Shown here piece by piece: positions 50,959 to 58,528 of a stretch of 64,000 nt of DNA (position 1 is the stretch's first letter; each line of letters begins with the position of its first letter). The notes beneath the pieces are model-generated. The model was not told where the DNA came from, did no database searches, and saw only the letters and a program-made list of their open reading frames with translations. The translations under genes and the position numbers were made by a program. Origin of the DNA: Allobosea sp035944375 (lineage in GTDB: Bacteria; Pseudomonadota; Alphaproteobacteria; Rhizobiales; Beijerinckiaceae); NCBI RefSeq assembly GCF_035944375.1, contig NZ_DASZBE010000043.1. One strand, 5' to 3'.

Positions 50959-51431
50959 CAGGCGATCTCGAACATCGCCTCGACCTCGACCGCCGCATCG
51001 GCCGGCAACTGCGCCACGCCGATCGTCGAGCGGGCATGGCGGCCCTTGTCGCCGAGCACCTCGACCATCAGGTCCGAGGCGCCGTTCATGATCGCGGGCA
51101 GGGCGGCGAAATGCGGCGCGACATTGATGAACCCGCCGAGACGCACGCAGCGCGTGATCCGGCTGAGATCGCCGTTCAGCGCCGCCTTGGCCTGGGCGAG
51201 CACGTTGATGGCGCAGAGCCGCGCGGCCTCGAGACCGGCCTCGTTGAAAATCTCGCCCCCGAGCTTGCCCTTGTGGGCGTCGGAGAGCTTGCCGTCGAGC
51301 CCGAAACAGAGCTGCCCCGAGATCACCAGGAGATTGCCGCTGATGACGTAGGGGACATAGTTCGCGATCGGCGCGGCCGGGGTCGGCAGGGTGATGCCGA
51401 GTTCGGCGAGACGGGTATCGACGGCGTTCAT
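50958..51431 (-). CDS. Single-domain RidA-family protein
   Basis: A 157-residue Rid protein. GNLLVISGQLCFGLDGKLSD, AINVLAQAKAALNGDLSRI, VRLGGFINV, and ARSTIGVAQLPADAAVEVEAMFEI show the family core, with the conserved Arg of A-R-S present, as in true imine deaminases. The region around VEVLGDKGRHARST is typical of the YoaB-like group. ATG 51431 gives family length; coupled to GDPD. It contrasts with the triple-domain protein at 9 kb. Confidence 0.88.
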   Translation of the reverse strand: MNAVDTRLAELGITLPTPAAPIANYVPYVISGNLLVISGQLCFGLDGKLSDAHKGKLGGEIFNEAGLEAARLCAINVLAQAKAALNGDLSRITRCVRLGGFINVAPHFAALPAIMNGASDLMVEVLGDKGRHARSTIGVAQLPADAAVEVEAMFEIA

Positions 51432-51659
51432 CGGGACGGCTCCACAGGGTGCTGTCGGCGGGAGCACCGTCCCGCACGCAGGCGTCTTTCATGGCCGATG
51501 CCCGGGCCGCCCGCAAGCTGGCCGCCATGCGCCGCGCTGCCGCGTCGCCCGCGCTGGGCGAGCGGCGACAGCACGACAGGCCGCACCGTCGCCTTGTTTG
51601 CGCCATCGCCGCAATGCACCTAGATTCCCGCAGCATGAACAGGGAAGGCGACGGGCCCG

Positions 51660-52496
51660 ATGACGACGAACGCAACCGGTCTGGCGGGATGTCTGGCGCT
51701 CCTGGCGCTCTGGAGCGGGCCGGCCGGCGCCCAGGCGCAACCGGCCGATCGCGTCGTTCTCGCCCCGCACCGGGCGGTTTATGATCTGGTGCTCGATTCC
51801 GGCAAGGCGACCAAGAACGTCGACTCGGCCCGCGGCCGCATCGCCTTCGATTTCACCGGCGACGCCTGCGACGGCTATGCGCTCTCCTTCCGGCAGGTCA
51901 CGCAGCTCCAGAGCGGCGAGGGCGGCCCGCGGCTGATCGATGCGCGGACGACGAGCTTCGAGGCCGGCGACGGCGGTAGCTACCGCTTCAAGACCGAGAG
52001 TTCGGCCAGCGGCACCCCGAAGGAGACCGTCGATGGCACGGCGACACGCACGGGGCAGGGCTATGAGGTCAAGCTGACTGCGCCCAAGCCCGAGACGCAT
52101 CGCGAGCCGGTCGCGGCCCTGTTCCCCAATGCCCAGATGAAGGCGGTCATCAAGGCGGCGCGCGAGGGGCGCAACACGCTGAACGTCCGGCTCTATGACG
52201 GCGCCAATGGCGGCAAGGACGTCTACGAGACCCTCTCGGTGATCGGCCGCAAGCTCGACAGCAAGCCCGCCGAGGAGCCGCTGCAGCGCCCCGAATTCGA
52301 GAAGCTGGCCCGCTGGCCGGTGACGATGTCCTATTTCAAGGTCGGCTCCGGCGAGACGACGCCGACCTACACGATCTCGTTCGAACTCTACGAAAACGGC
52401 GTCACCGGCGCCGTCAGGCTCGATTACGGCAGCTTCGCGCTGCGCGGCACGCTCACGCGTCTGGATCTTCTGCCTCAGGCGGATTGCGCGAAATAG
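51660..52496 (+). CDS. Cell-envelope integrity protein, EipB family (DUF1849)
   Basis: A 278-residue periplasmic protein. A signal peptide covers about residues 1-25 (CLALLALWSGPAGAQAQ). DUF1849 features: LAPHRAVYDLVLDS, RIAFDFTGDACDGYALSFRQVTQ, and a Cys near the end (LPQADCAK) that may bond to the Cys of GDACDG. In Brucella EipB is a periplasmic spiral beta-barrel needed for envelope integrity. The 3' end overlaps dinB's end by 44 bases on opposite strands. Confidence 0.87.
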   Translation: MTTNATGLAGCLALLALWSGPAGAQAQPADRVVLAPHRAVYDLVLDSGKATKNVDSARGRIAFDFTGDACDGYALSFRQVTQLQSGEGGPRLIDARTTSFEAGDGGSYRFKTESSASGTPKETVDGTATRTGQGYEVKLTAPKPETHREPVAALFPNAQMKAVIKAAREGRNTLNVRLYDGANGGKDVYETLSVIGRKLDSKPAEEPLQRPEFEKLARWPVTMSYFKVGSGETTPTYTISFELYENGVTGAVRLDYGSFALRGTLTRLDLLPQADCAK

Positions 52497-53811
52497 CGTT
52501 GCCGGAGCCGGCCCGCTGCGGCAGGCGCAGGCTCAGGCCCTTGCCGATGGCGGCGTCGCCGAAGCGCGCGCGCAGGCTGTCGAGTGCGCCCTCCATCGCC
52601 TTCAGCCGCGGTGTCGCGACATCGGCGAGATCGCCATGGTCGGCTTCTTCCGGGCCGGTCAGGTCGCTCGCGCCGATGCCGATCAGCCGGTAGCGCGGTC
52701 CGGTGCATTCGCGCCGCAGCAGCTCGCGCCCCGCCGCGAACAGCCGCGCGGCGAGCTGGGTCGGCTCGGGCAGCCGCGTCGCCCGCGTGATCGAATGGAA
52801 ATCCGCCGTCTTCAGCTTCAGCGTGATCGTTCGGCCCGCCAGTTCCTGATGCTTCAGACGCTTGGAGGTCTTCTCGCAGAGGCGCCAGAGCACCGGCTCC
52901 AGCTCCTCGAAGCGGGACAGGTCGACATCCAGAGTCGTCTCGCTGGACACGCTCTTGGTTTCGCGGTCGGGCGTGACGCGGCGCGGGTCGATACCGTTGG
53001 CGAGGTTCTTCAGCCGCGGGCCGTCCTTGCCGGCCAGCCGGAAGAGTTTTTCGACCGGCGCCTCGCGCAGATCGCCGATCAGACGGAAGCCCGCCTCCGC
53101 CAGCTTGGCCGCGCTGGCCTGGCCAATGCCGGGAATGAGACCGACCGGCTTGGCGGAGAGGAAAGCGACGGCTTCCGCCCGGCCGATCACCGAGAAGCCG
53201 CGCGGCTTGTCCATGTCGGAGGCGACCTTGGCGAGGAACTTGGCATAGGACAGGCCGACCGAGACGGTGATGCCGATCTCTGCCTCGATACGCCGGGCAA
53301 AGCGCGCCAGCGTGATCGCGGGGCTGGCATGGTGCAAGAGCTCCGTGCCCGCGAGGTCGAGGAAGGCTTCGTCGATCGAGATCGGCTCGACCAGCGGCGT
53401 CAGCTCCTGCATCAGCCGGCGCACCTGCCGCCCGACCGCGACATATTTCGCCATGTCGGGCTTGACGACCACGGCCTGCGGGCAGGCCTTCAGCGCCTTG
53501 AACATCGGCATGGCCGAGCGCACGCCATAGGTCCGGGCGATGTAGCAGGCGGTCGAGACGACGCCGCGCTTGCCGCCGCCGATGATCACCGGCTTGTCGA
53601 GCAGGCTGGGATCGTCGCGCTTCTCGATCGCGGCGTAGAAGGCGTCGCAGTCGATATGGGCGAGGCTGAGGGCGTCCCGCTCCGGATGCCGCAGCAGCCG
53701 TGGCGAGCCGCAGGCCGGGCAGCGGCGGGGCGAATCCCCCTCCGCCTCGTGGTCGGTCAGGCAGTCACGGCAGAGGACGCGCCGCGCCGCCAGGGGCCGC
53801 TCGGGGCTCAA
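52453..53811 (-). CDS. dinB: DNA polymerase IV (Y-family), with Cys-rich N-terminus
   Basis: A 452-residue translesion polymerase. The catalytic palm has AHIDCDAFYAAIEKRDDP and PISIDEAFLDLAGTE (acidic residues), the thumb helix-hairpin-helix LIPGIGQASAAKLAEAGF and the little-finger domain. Before it is a short CRDC...CPACG segment, likely zinc-binding, common in alphaproteobacterial DinB. The likely start is TTG at 53811, overlapping the DUF3572 stop as TTGA. The C-terminal clamp-binding peptide is not obvious. The end overlaps the EipB gene. Confidence 0.92.
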   Translation of the reverse strand: MSPERPLAARRVLCRDCLTDHEAEGDSPRRCPACGSPRLLRHPERDALSLAHIDCDAFYAAIEKRDDPSLLDKPVIIGGGKRGVVSTACYIARTYGVRSAMPMFKALKACPQAVVVKPDMAKYVAVGRQVRRLMQELTPLVEPISIDEAFLDLAGTELLHHASPAITLARFARRIEAEIGITVSVGLSYAKFLAKVASDMDKPRGFSVIGRAEAVAFLSAKPVGLIPGIGQASAAKLAEAGFRLIGDLREAPVEKLFRLAGKDGPRLKNLANGIDPRRVTPDRETKSVSSETTLDVDLSRFEELEPVLWRLCEKTSKRLKHQELAGRTITLKLKTADFHSITRATRLPEPTQLAARLFAAGRELLRRECTGPRYRLIGIGASDLTGPEEADHGDLADVATPRLKAMEGALDSLRARFGDAAIGKGLSLRLPQRAGSGNAISRNPPEAEDPDA

Positions 53812-54131
53812 TCCGCCACGCCGGCGGGCGGGCCGCTCAGGCGCTCCCGGGCCAGGGCGACCGTCTCGGGCGCCACGCCGAGATTGGCGGCGAATTCGAG
53901 CAGCAGCGAATCGCTGCCGCCGACATGCTCGAGAACCGCGGCGAGAAAGGCCGGCTCGCCCGCCGCCGCCCGCAAGGTCGCCGGTCCGAGGCCGGTGACG
54001 GCGAGAAAGGGCTCGAGCCGCTCGGGCTCGGCGGCGAGAAAGCCCAGGGCGCGCAGGGCCAGCGTCTCCGCTTCGTCGAGGCTCGGTGATCTGGCCATGG
54101 CTTTCGAAAGGCTCCTGTCGGAATTGGTCAT
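53808..54131 (-). CDS. DUF3572 family protein
   Basis: A 107-residue helical protein of alphaproteobacteria: EAETLALRALGFLAAEPERLEPFLAVTGLGPATLRAAAGEPAFLAAVLEHVGGSDSLLLEFAANLG. The repeated short helices suggest a HEAT-like fold. Alternative start ATG at 54098 (MARSPSLDE) gives 96 residues and is also credible. Coupled to dinB by a four-base overlap and divergent from divK. Function unknown. Confidence 0.82.
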   Translation of the reverse strand: MTNSDRSLSKAMARSPSLDEAETLALRALGFLAAEPERLEPFLAVTGLGPATLRAAAGEPAFLAAVLEHVGGSDSLLLEFAANLGVAPETVALARERLSGPPAGVAD

Positions 54132-54242
54132 CGGGTTTGCGTTTCGTCAACGGCTTACGTGTTACGCATCATGGAACGAGGCTGCCAGCTTGGACATCTG
54201 GACCAGTCCCCGATGTCCGTGGCGCAAATGAAGGGCGGCATC

Positions 54243-54611
54243 ATGAAGACGGTTCTGATCGTCGAGGACAACGAGCTCAACATGAAGCTCTTCAACGACC
54301 TCCTCGAGGCGCATGGCTACGCCACGCTGAAGACGGCCGACGGCATCGAGGCGATCGAGCTGGCCCGGGCGCATCATCCCGACCTCATCCTCATGGACAT
54401 CCAGTTGCCGGAGGTTTCGGGGCTCGAGGTCACGAAATGGCTGAAGGAGGATGACGACCTGAAGGCAATTCCGGTCGTCGCGGTCACCGCCTTCGCGATG
54501 AAGGGCGACGAGGAACGCATCCGGGAGGGAGGCTGCGAGGCCTATCTCTCGAAGCCGATCTCGGTCGCGAAGTTCCTGGAGACCGTCCGCGCCTATGCCG
54601 GCGCGGCCTGA
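54243..54611 (+). CDS. divK: Response regulator DivK
   Basis: A 122-residue single-domain response regulator: MKTVLIVEDNELNMKLFNDLLEAHGYATLKTADG, phosphoacceptor Asp in LILMDIQLPEVSG, conserved Thr/Ser in VVAVTAFAMKGDEE and Lys in YLSKPISVAKFLE. In Caulobacter and relatives DivK links the DivJ/PleC kinases to CtrA control of polarity and the cell cycle. ATG 54243 gives the normal length. pleD follows 18 bases downstream, as in most alphaproteobacteria. Confidence 0.95.
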   Translation: MKTVLIVEDNELNMKLFNDLLEAHGYATLKTADGIEAIELARAHHPDLILMDIQLPEVSGLEVTKWLKEDDDLKAIPVVAVTAFAMKGDEERIREGGCEAYLSKPISVAKFLETVRAYAGAA

Positions 54612-54629
54612 GCCTTCGAAAGCGAACCC

Positions 54630-56006
54630 ATGTCCGCGCGCGTCCTCGTCGTCGACGACATCGTCACCAACGTCAAGCTGCTGGAGGCGAAGCTTTCGGC
54701 GGAGTATTTCGACGTCGTCACCGCGCTGAACGGCCCCGACGCCATCGCCATTTGCGAACGCGGCGAGGCCGACATCGTCCTGCTCGACGTGATGATGCCC
54801 GGCATGAACGGCTTTGACGTCTGCCGTCGCCTGAAGAGCGAGGCGACGACGGCCCATATCCCCGTCGTGATGGTCACCGCGCTCGACCAGCCGGGCGACC
54901 GGCTCAAGGGTCTCGATGCCGGGGCCGACGATTTCCTGACCAAGCCGCTCGACGACACCGCGCTCTTTGCGCGGGTCCGCAGCCTCGTGCGGCTGAAGTC
55001 GATGACCGATGAACTGCGCAACCGCGCGCTCGCATCGCGCCGCCTCGGCATCGCCGATCCGCTGGCCGCGGCCGCCTCGGAGACGGGGCTGAACGGCCGC
55101 ATCCTGGTGGTCGAGGACAGGCCGCGCGTGATCGAACGGCTGGAAAGCGCGCTGTCGGCCTTCCATGTCGTCGAGACCGAGCCGGACCCGCAGCAGGCGC
55201 TGCTGCGGGCCGTCGAGGGCGATTTCGACAGCGTCCTCGTCAGCCTCGATCTTCAGGGCTATGACGGGCTGCGCCTGTGCAGCCAGCTGCGGTCGCTCGA
55301 GCGCACGCGCAACGTCTCCGTGCTGATGATGGGGGAGGCGGAGGACCGCACCCGCATCCTGCGCGGCCTGGAGATCGGCGCGCACGATTTCCTGATCCGG
55401 CCGATCGATCGCAACGAGCTGCTCGCCCGCGTCCGCACCCAGGTGCGCCGCAAGCGCTTCACCGAAAAGCTGCGCGACAGCGTGCAGTCCTCGATGGAGA
55501 TGGCGGTGATGGACCAGCTCACCGGGCTGCACAACCGCCGCTACATGGACACCCGCATGGCGGCGCTGTTCGACGAATCCGCCCTGCGCGCCCGCTCGCT
55601 GGCCCTGCTCGTGCTCGACATCGACCATTTCAAGCGGGTCAACGACAGCTACGGCCATGACGTCGGCGACGAGGTTCTGCGTGAATTCGCCGACCGCGTC
55701 CGCTCCTGCACCCGCGGCATCGATCTCGTCGCCCGCATGGGGGGCGAGGAGATCGTCGTGGTGCTGCCGGATACGGCGCTCGACGCCGCCTATGCGGTTG
55801 CCGAACGCATCCGCGAGCGCGTCGTCTCCGAACCCTTCGGCATCCAGGGCGCGACGAACAGCATTCCCGTCACCGTCTCGATCGGCGTGTCGAGCCGGCG
55901 CGCCGGCGACGCCTCGCCCGCCGAGATCATGAAGCGCGCCGACGACGCGCTCTATCTGGCCAAGGCCAATGGCCGCAATCGCGTCATCGCCGCCAACGCC
56001 GCCTGA
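54630..56006 (+). CDS. pleD: Diguanylate cyclase response regulator PleD
   Basis: A 458-residue protein with REC1 (residues 1-118, Asp in IVLLDVMMPGMNG), a second, partly degenerate REC2 (~152-268) used for dimerization, and a GGDEF domain (~285-455) with active site RMGGEEIVVVLP. CTRGIDLVARMGGEE shows the R-x-x-D inhibitory site five residues before GGEE. It makes cyclic di-GMP when phosphorylated, driving stalk or motility transitions in Caulobacter. Same strand as divK. Confidence 0.96.
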   Translation: MSARVLVVDDIVTNVKLLEAKLSAEYFDVVTALNGPDAIAICERGEADIVLLDVMMPGMNGFDVCRRLKSEATTAHIPVVMVTALDQPGDRLKGLDAGADDFLTKPLDDTALFARVRSLVRLKSMTDELRNRALASRRLGIADPLAAAASETGLNGRILVVEDRPRVIERLESALSAFHVVETEPDPQQALLRAVEGDFDSVLVSLDLQGYDGLRLCSQLRSLERTRNVSVLMMGEAEDRTRILRGLEIGAHDFLIRPIDRNELLARVRTQVRRKRFTEKLRDSVQSSMEMAVMDQLTGLHNRRYMDTRMAALFDESALRARSLALLVLDIDHFKRVNDSYGHDVGDEVLREFADRVRSCTRGIDLVARMGGEEIVVVLPDTALDAAYAVAERIRERVVSEPFGIQGATNSIPVTVSIGVSSRRAGDASPAEIMKRADDALYLAKANGRNRVIAANAA

Positions 56007-56266
56007 CGCGGCGTGCTGCGCCGCGACGCGACTGGTTACGCGGTAAGGTTAAGCGCCGAAGATCATTGGTGAATCGCGTCCGCGCGATTGATTCGAAGGC
56101 CTTGCCCCTGCAATGGTCCGGCCGACGCAGCGTCAACGGCTGCATCGCGACGCCCCCCGGCTCTCAGGTCCGCCGCATCTCCTGGGAACCCGGAGGGCTC
56201 GGCCGGTCGGTTGCGGATATTCTGGCCTCCTCAGAACCGCCACCGGCCGGCCACCTCTCCCCCGCC

Positions 56267-56467
56267 TCAGAAATACTGCGAGAGCACGGCCGGCACGAGA
56301 TAGCCGAGCCCGGCGAAAATCGCGAGGATGGCAATGAGCGCAACCGCCGCGACGACGCGGTTGCCGAGGAAGCGCGAGGAATCGATTTCGATGAGGAGTT
56401 TCAGCAGCCGGCGGCCGGCCCCGTGAGGCGTGCTGCGGGCGTCGGGATCGGGGTCTGCGGCGTTCAC
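56267..56467 (-). CDS. Small single-pass membrane protein
   Basis: A 66-residue protein: acidic N-terminus (MNAADPDPDARSTPHGAG), then basic and hydrophobic (RRLLKLLIEIDSSRFLGNRVVAAVALIAILAIFAGLGYLVP). GTG start at 56467 with GGAAG eight bases upstream. The Leu/Ile/Ala helix near the C-terminus predicts an inner-membrane protein. No homologue recognised. Confidence 0.6.
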   Translation of the reverse strand: MNAADPDPDARSTPHGAGRRLLKLLIEIDSSRFLGNRVVAAVALIAILAIFAGLGYLVPAVLSQYF

Positions 56468-56672
56468 GGGTCGGTCTTCCGGTGACGAGGGACGAATGCC
56501 TGCGCAGCGCGCATCGCTGCCGCAGGTGGTCGTCGCCCCCGACCGGTCCTCAACCTGACATCATTCAGCGTGCCGCGGCGTGACAATTGCGCCGCAGCCG
56601 AGCAAAAAGTCGCTCTCCGGGCCTCGCTGCATCCTCATCCTGGCAGGATGCGCCCGCCGCCGGCGGGGGAAT

Positions 56673-56906
56673 CTAAAGCCCGGTCGCGCGCCGCAGCGCG
56701 GCGTTGATCCGATCCTGCCAGCCGGGGCCCTCGTCCTGGAAATGCGCGAGCACGTCGCTGTCGATCCGAAGCGAGACGAGTTCGCGCGCGCCGGGCACGG
56801 CCATGCGCTTCTCCGCAGGCGGGGCCACCCTCGGCACGGCCACGGTGAACAGCGCCTCGGCCTTGTCGCGTGCGCTCATCGGCCGGCGGGGCCTGTCGGT
56901 GCTCAT
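56673..56906 (-). CDS. BrnA-like antitoxin (DUF4415) without adjacent BrnT
   Basis: A 77-residue ribbon-helix-helix protein: ELVSLRIDSDVLAHFQDEGPGWQDRINAALRRATGL matches the DUF4415/BrnA core in which BrnA autoregulates and inhibits BrnT. The N-terminal part is basic. In a typical locus BrnT lies immediately upstream; here the upstream neighbour is rpmG, so no toxin partner is seen. It could be orphaned or a plain DNA-binding protein. Confidence 0.75.
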   Translation of the reverse strand: MSTDRPRRPMSARDKAEALFTVAVPRVAPPAEKRMAVPGARELVSLRIDSDVLAHFQDEGPGWQDRINAALRRATGL

Positions 56907-56961
56907 GGCGTCATGACCTTCCTGCGGAGGGGCGGGGGCTCACGCCGCCAGCGTCGTTCCG

Positions 56962-56993
56962 GCAACAAAAAACCGCCCGGGAGAGGGCGGTTT
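56962..56993 (-). terminator. Rho-independent terminator of rpmG
   Basis: On the minus strand AAACCGCCC and GGGCGGTTT form a 9-bp stem with a six-base loop, followed by a TTTTGTTG tract. It lies about 33 bases after the rpmG stop, so it ends that transcript before the BrnA-like gene. Confidence 0.85.
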
Positions 56994-57026
56994 CGATGGC
57001 GACCGGGATCGGCAGGCGCAAGCGCC

Positions 57027-57194
57027 TCACTTGATCTTGGTTTCCTTGAACTCGACGTGCTTGCGCGCGACGGGGTCGTACTTCTTCATCGACATCTTCT
57101 CGGTCATCGTGCGCGAGTTCTTCTTCGTCACGTAGAAGTAGCCGGTGTCGGCGGTCGAAAGCAGCTTGATCTTGATGGTCACGGCCTTGGCCAT
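57027..57194 (-). CDS. rpmG: 50S ribosomal protein L33
   Basis: A 55-residue protein beginning MAKAVTIKIKLLSTADTGYFY and containing KKNSRTMTEKMSMKKYDPVARKHVEFKE. It is the Cys-less form of L33, which carries no zinc. GAGG eight bases upstream supports ATG 57194; the open frame extends further, but no homology is found there. A terminator follows. Confidence 0.96.
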   Translation of the reverse strand: MAKAVTIKIKLLSTADTGYFYVTKKNSRTMTEKMSMKKYDPVARKHVEFKETKIK

Positions 57195-57350
57195 GGGGAT
57201 ATCCTCGAACCATGCGGGGCTGGTGAGGCCCACGGAAAATGAGAAAGGCCGGGCGAACCCGGCAAACCGTCGGGCGTGGGAATGCCGGAAAGCCCCGCCG
57301 AAGTCAAGGCGCCATGGCGCCATGCGCCGCGCATCGCCCCGGCCGAAGCC

Positions 57351-58085
57351 TCAGAGTTCCTCGCGCACGAAGGCGCCATTCTTCTCCCAGTAGAAGGGCA
57401 CCGGCAGAAAGGGCGCGAAACCCCCTTCGATCCGGGCTTCGACCTCCTGGATGATCACCTTGGTGATCGTCGGTAGATCGAGCGCCTTCGCCTCGTCGAA
57501 ATCGACCCAGACCAGGTCGACCAGCTCCGAATCGGGCCCGACGACGTTCTCGATGCGCTTGGCGACGGCCGAGGCGTCGACGGTGAAGAATCGGGTGTCG
57601 AAGCGCTTGGGGCGCCGCGGCGGCGTGATCGCGCGTGCCACATAGGAGACAGCGGAGAGGTCGGGAAAGACGCCGTGGGCAGCGAAGTCCGCCCAGCTTC
57701 CGACCGGCGGCGCCTCGGGTGCACCATAATCCGCCGAGCCGAAGAGCAGGCCGGTCTCTTCGAAGGTCTCGCGGATCGCCGCCAGCGCCAGCGCGCGCGC
57801 CTTGCCGATGCTGGGGCGCACGGTGCGCTTCAGCAGGCGGTCCTCGCAGATCTGGGCCAGCGCCCCGGTGGCGACCATGCGACGGTCGCCCGGATCGAGG
57901 CGCCCGCCTGGGAAGACATATTTGCCCGGCATGAACTTGTGGCCGGCATGTCGCTTGCCCATCAGGATCCGCGGCTTGGCAGCCCTGCGGTCGAGGATCA
58001 TCATCGTCGCCGCGTCGCGGGGGCGCTGATTGGCGGCGACCCGAACCCGCTCGGCGTTTGTCAGGGTGACGGCGTGGTCGTTCAT
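57351..58085 (-). CDS. NUDIX hydrolase
   Basis: A 244-residue NUDIX-fold protein. The NUDIX box is recognisable as ALAAIRETFEETGLLF, with the first Glu of the usual motif absent. FPGGRLDPGDRR and RRPKRFDTRFFTVDA also fit the family. Members cleave nucleoside-diphosphate-linked compounds. ATG 58085 overlaps the stop of the DUF983 gene (ATGA), making an operon with rnr. Confidence 0.88.
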   Translation of the reverse strand: MNDHAVTLTNAERVRVAANQRPRDAATMMILDRRAAKPRILMGKRHAGHKFMPGKYVFPGGRLDPGDRRMVATGALAQICEDRLLKRTVRPSIGKARALALAAIRETFEETGLLFGSADYGAPEAPPVGSWADFAAHGVFPDLSAVSYVARAITPPRRPKRFDTRFFTVDASAVAKRIENVVGPDSELVDLVWVDFDEAKALDLPTITKVIIQEVEARIEGGFAPFLPVPFYWEKNGAFVREEL

Positions 58086-58528
58086 GGCTGCTGGACCGCA
58101 GGCGGCAAGGGTTGGCGTTCCGGCAGGTCCGGCATCCCGCCGAAGCCGTGCATGCGCATCGCCCATTGCAGCCCGATGACGCCGCCCTTCACCGGTTGCA
58201 TCAGCAACAGGGAGAGGATGACGGTCAGCGCCGGCCAGATCGCCATGTGCAGGCCCATCGACCAGTCGGCGTATTTTTCGGCCAGCAGCAGGCCGCCGAC
58301 GACGACATGGCCGACGATGGTGATGACGACATAGGGCGGCAGATCGTCGGCGCGCTGGTGATGCAGCGCCTCGCCGCAGGCCTCGCAGGTGTCGACCGGC
58401 TTCAAGAAGCCCCTGAACAGGCGCCCCTGGCCGCAATGCGGGCAGCGCCCGCGCAGGCCGTTGCCGATCGCCCGGCGCCAGTCCCGTGCCTGCGGTTGGG
58501 GGCCCGCCGTGTGGATCTGGATCGCCAT
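58082..58528 (-). CDS. DUF983 family membrane protein
   Basis: A 148-residue protein with two CxxC pairs (GRCPHCGQGRLF and CEACGEALHHQRADDLPPYVV), likely a zinc ribbon, followed by two hydrophobic helices (VITIVGHVVVGGLLLAEKY, MAIWPALTVILSLLLMQPV). ATG 58528 overlaps the rnr stop (TGATG); GTG 58531 is a possible alternative. Function unknown; it often neighbours rnr in alphaproteobacteria. Confidence 0.88.
   Translation of the reverse strand: MAIQIHTAGPQPQARDWRRAIGNGLRGRCPHCGQGRLFRGFLKPVDTCEACGEALHHQRADDLPPYVVITIVGHVVVGGLLLAEKYADWSMGLHMAIWPALTVILSLLLMQPVKGGVIGLQWAMRMHGFGGMPDLPERQPLPPAVQQP

Noticed and set aside
51391..51663. Plus-strand frames between the RidA and EipB genes.
   Set aside because: No homology, no good ribosome site; overlap the RidA gene or its leader.
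54132..54242. CtrA boxes (TTAA-N7-TTAA) in front of divK, expected from Caulobacter.
   Set aside because: No full match could be found; only TTAC-type fragments are present.
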